DNA from: Promethearchaeota archaeon
GTDB lineage: Archaea; Asgardarchaeota; Lokiarchaeia; Sigyniarchaeales; SOKP01
Reading direction: 5' to 3'
Assembly: GCA_016839585.1 (NCBI GenBank)
Contig: JAEOTZ010000018.1
Coordinates: 1-64,000 of the forward strand
DNA length: 64,000 bases
The translations under genes and the position numbers were made by a program. Under the pieces are notes generated by a model. That model saw only the letters and a program-made list of their open reading frames with translations. It did no database searches and was not told where the DNA came from. Positions 62,606 through 64,000 of this stretch are shown here, in pieces (the first letter of the stretch is position 1; the number at the start of each line of letters is the position of its first letter).

Positions 62606-64000
62606 ATGAAATTCACAATTAAAAAAAAAATTAGTGTAATTTTAACCTTTTTTATATTATTAATTATAATCGTAAATGTACCTGGATTAAACACCCTTAT
62701 TTTCGAAAAAAAGAACGTTAGTAAAATAATGGATAATGATAATATTCATACTTCAGGTGAGATTCGGATCGTTTCTGACTTTTCCTCTCAAGGTTCATGG
62801 TTTTCAGAGTTTGAAGGAGATGAGAGTGATATTAGTACGTCAATAAGTCAAGAACATGCAAATTATGTTATTATAGGAGATTCAGGAAGAACTAATATTG
62901 ATAGTCCTCTCAGTGATACAGATTGGACTGTATTTAATAATCCTGAGTTACCCATATTGCCAGATATATATGAAATTAACTCATCTGGGTGTTATGTTTC
63001 TCATTTATGGCATGAAGATATAAACCAAACTCGAAATAGACCTAGTATACACTGGAAGAGAAATATTACTATGCCTGTTAATATGTCAGATTATATAATT
63101 ACATCTGCGTCTCTTAAAGTTATATTTAATGCAACAGTTACAGTTTCTCCTCATGGTGAACCTACAGGTGGAGAGGGAATAGATAGATTAGGAGATGCAA
63201 ATCTTGATGATTATTCTACAGGGGATTATGCTAGGTTTTATGTTCTCTTGTCTGATATTGAGGAAACTTTTCAACCTATTGAAATAGCAAATAATAATAC
63301 TGCATTGGGGGATCTAGGGCAAGATAGTCCAGCAATAAGTCACTTTTCTGATACTCCGATGGATAAAGTTCCAGAAAATGTCTTAGGTAGTGTTTTAACA
63401 TCTGTTTTAAGAACTGATGGTTATAACTTTACAATTACATTAGGAATAGATATTTATTGTGAAGATAATGAAATTGGTGTAGATATAGATCGATGGAATT
63501 CATTGATAATTCGGTCCTTCAATTTAACCTTTACTTATGAAAAGAAAATTGATCAGTTTACAGCTGCATCTTGGAATCAAATAGGAGAAGAATTAAAGAA
63601 TAGTACAGATATTCAACTTAATGAAGCTACCCTTGAAATTCAAAACTATAAAGTTGATCGCCTGTGGCCTTATCTATCTTCTCCAAACTCTGAAATAAGA
63701 ATTTTAATTAATGACAAACAACATATTGAAACCATAAAATTAAGTTCAGTCGATACCGAGGGTGATGACGACGAATTTGATGTAACTTCATTAATTACAA
63801 AAGGTATAAACATCAGTCTAGCAATTCAAGTTTTTCTCGCAGATACTTTCGAATTAGCTGAGAACATCACAGTTTCAATTAATAAAGTAAGTCTTATAAT
63901 TGATTACACCGACCTTTCTGGCGAAAGTACTGAAGAACCTCTTATATTTGGAATATTATTTATAGTTGTTTTAATAGTTTCTGCTGGATTAGGTGGTTAC
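62606..64000 (+). CDS. Secreted or membrane-anchored protein, partial (C-terminus beyond window)
   Basis: An open frame from ATG at 62606 to the window edge gives 465 residues. An N-terminal hydrophobic segment after three lysines (KKKISVILTFFILLIIIVNV) is a signal peptide or anchor. The large extracytoplasmic part is beta-rich, Asn/Asp/Ser-rich, with N-glycosylation-type sites and a repeated module of about 170 residues (TSASLKVIFNATVTVS and NEATLEIQNYKVDR). The last residues enter a membrane span (LIFGILFIVVLIVSAGLGGY). This suggests a type I surface protein. It is divergent from the coiled-coil/winged-helix operon; an interaction is only a guess. Confidence 0.85.
   Translation, partial: MKFTIKKKISVILTFFILLIIIVNVPGLNTLIFEKKNVSKIMDNDNIHTSGEIRIVSDFSSQGSWFSEFEGDESDISTSISQEHANYVIIGDSGRTNIDSPLSDTDWTVFNNPELPILPDIYEINSSGCYVSHLWHEDINQTRNRPSIHWKRNITMPVNMSDYIITSASLKVIFNATVTVSPHGEPTGGEGIDRLGDANLDDYSTGDYARFYVLLSDIEETFQPIEIANNNTALGDLGQDSPAISHFSDTPMDKVPENVLGSVLTSVLRTDGYNFTITLGIDIYCEDNEIGVDIDRWNSLIIRSFNLTFTYEKKIDQFTAASWNQIGEELKNSTDIQLNEATLEIQNYKVDRLWPYLSSPNSEIRILINDKQHIETIKLSSVDTEGDDDEFDVTSLITKGINISLAIQVFLADTFELAENITVSINKVSLIIDYTDLSGESTEEPLIFGILFIVVLIVSAGLGGY

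Noticed and set aside
1-64000. CRISPR arrays, insertion sequences and prophage genes
   Set aside because: No regularly spaced direct repeats, transposase or integrase genes, or terminal inverted repeats with target duplications were found by reading the window.

Overview
The window is AT-rich DNA (about 30% GC by eye, not computed) from an archaeon that looks like an Asgard archaeon, most likely a Lokiarchaeia-type lineage. The main reasons are tandem Ras/Rab-like small GTPases, a longin-like domain fused to a GTPase, a geranylgeranyl-reductase-family protein, tungsten aldehyde:ferredoxin oxidoreductase, an HdrA/MvhD/FdhB-like electron-bifurcation module, and above all in-frame UGA codons at conserved cysteine positions with a eukaryote-like SECIS stem-loop in the 3' UTR, as reported before for Lokiarchaeota. 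No rRNA, tRNA, CRISPR array, insertion sequence or phage gene was seen.

Layout. 1-533: partial gene of unknown function on the minus strand. 704-8815: a co-directional run of oxidoreductase-type enzymes (two tandem SDRs, a small membrane protein, a ThDP enzyme, a zinc MDR dehydrogenase, an AcoX-like kinase-fold protein, a HisC-like aminotransferase, a 3-hydroxyacyl-CoA-dehydrogenase-like protein), probably one catabolic pathway of unknown substrate. 8920-10891: HypB-like GTPase, a hexapeptide protein, a methyltransferase remnant and ThyX. 11095-15618: ferric-reductase-like membrane protein, ABC exporter pair, SDR, cyclophilin-like protein, DUF364-like protein. 15758-20586: two Ras-like GTPases convergent with a large SNF2/RapA-type helicase. 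20794-26731: methyltransferase, Fe-S protein, then a cluster that makes inositol phosphate and probably an inositol phospholipid or CDP-inositol product (CDP-alcohol phosphatidyltransferase, TIM-barrel protein, cytidylyltransferase-like protein, myo-inositol-1-phosphate synthase). 26909-30857: small hydrolase-like gene, AOR with its ferredoxin, and an unknown gene.

31114-34887 is the highlight: hdrA with three in-frame UGA codons, mvhD with two, one SECIS-like element after mvhD, then an FdhB/FrhB-like Fe-S protein. Reading UGA as selenocysteine restores two complete proteins that would otherwise look like broken pseudogenes. The HdrA-MvhD-FdhB-like set suggests a flavin-based electron-bifurcating complex; AOR and ferredoxin upstream are plausible ferredoxin-linked partners.

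34942-51593: radical SAM/B12 protein, methyltransferase, DUF885-like metallopeptidase, ferredoxin, hydrolase, enoyl-CoA hydratase, acetyltransferase, class I GAPDH, a HEPN/MNT toxin-antitoxin pair, a DUF2156 protein, a HerA-like ATPase, an M42 peptidase and two MFS carriers. 51755-64000: membrane hydrolase, longin-GTPase fusion, small membrane protein, UroD/MtaA-like methyltransferase, geranylgeranyl-reductase-like flavoprotein, MBL hydrolase, a two-gene operon of an Asgard-type coiled-coil protein and a winged-helix-like protein, and the start of a large secreted or membrane-anchored protein. Gene remnants (10105-10248, 21587-21711, 26803-26922) show local duplication and decay.
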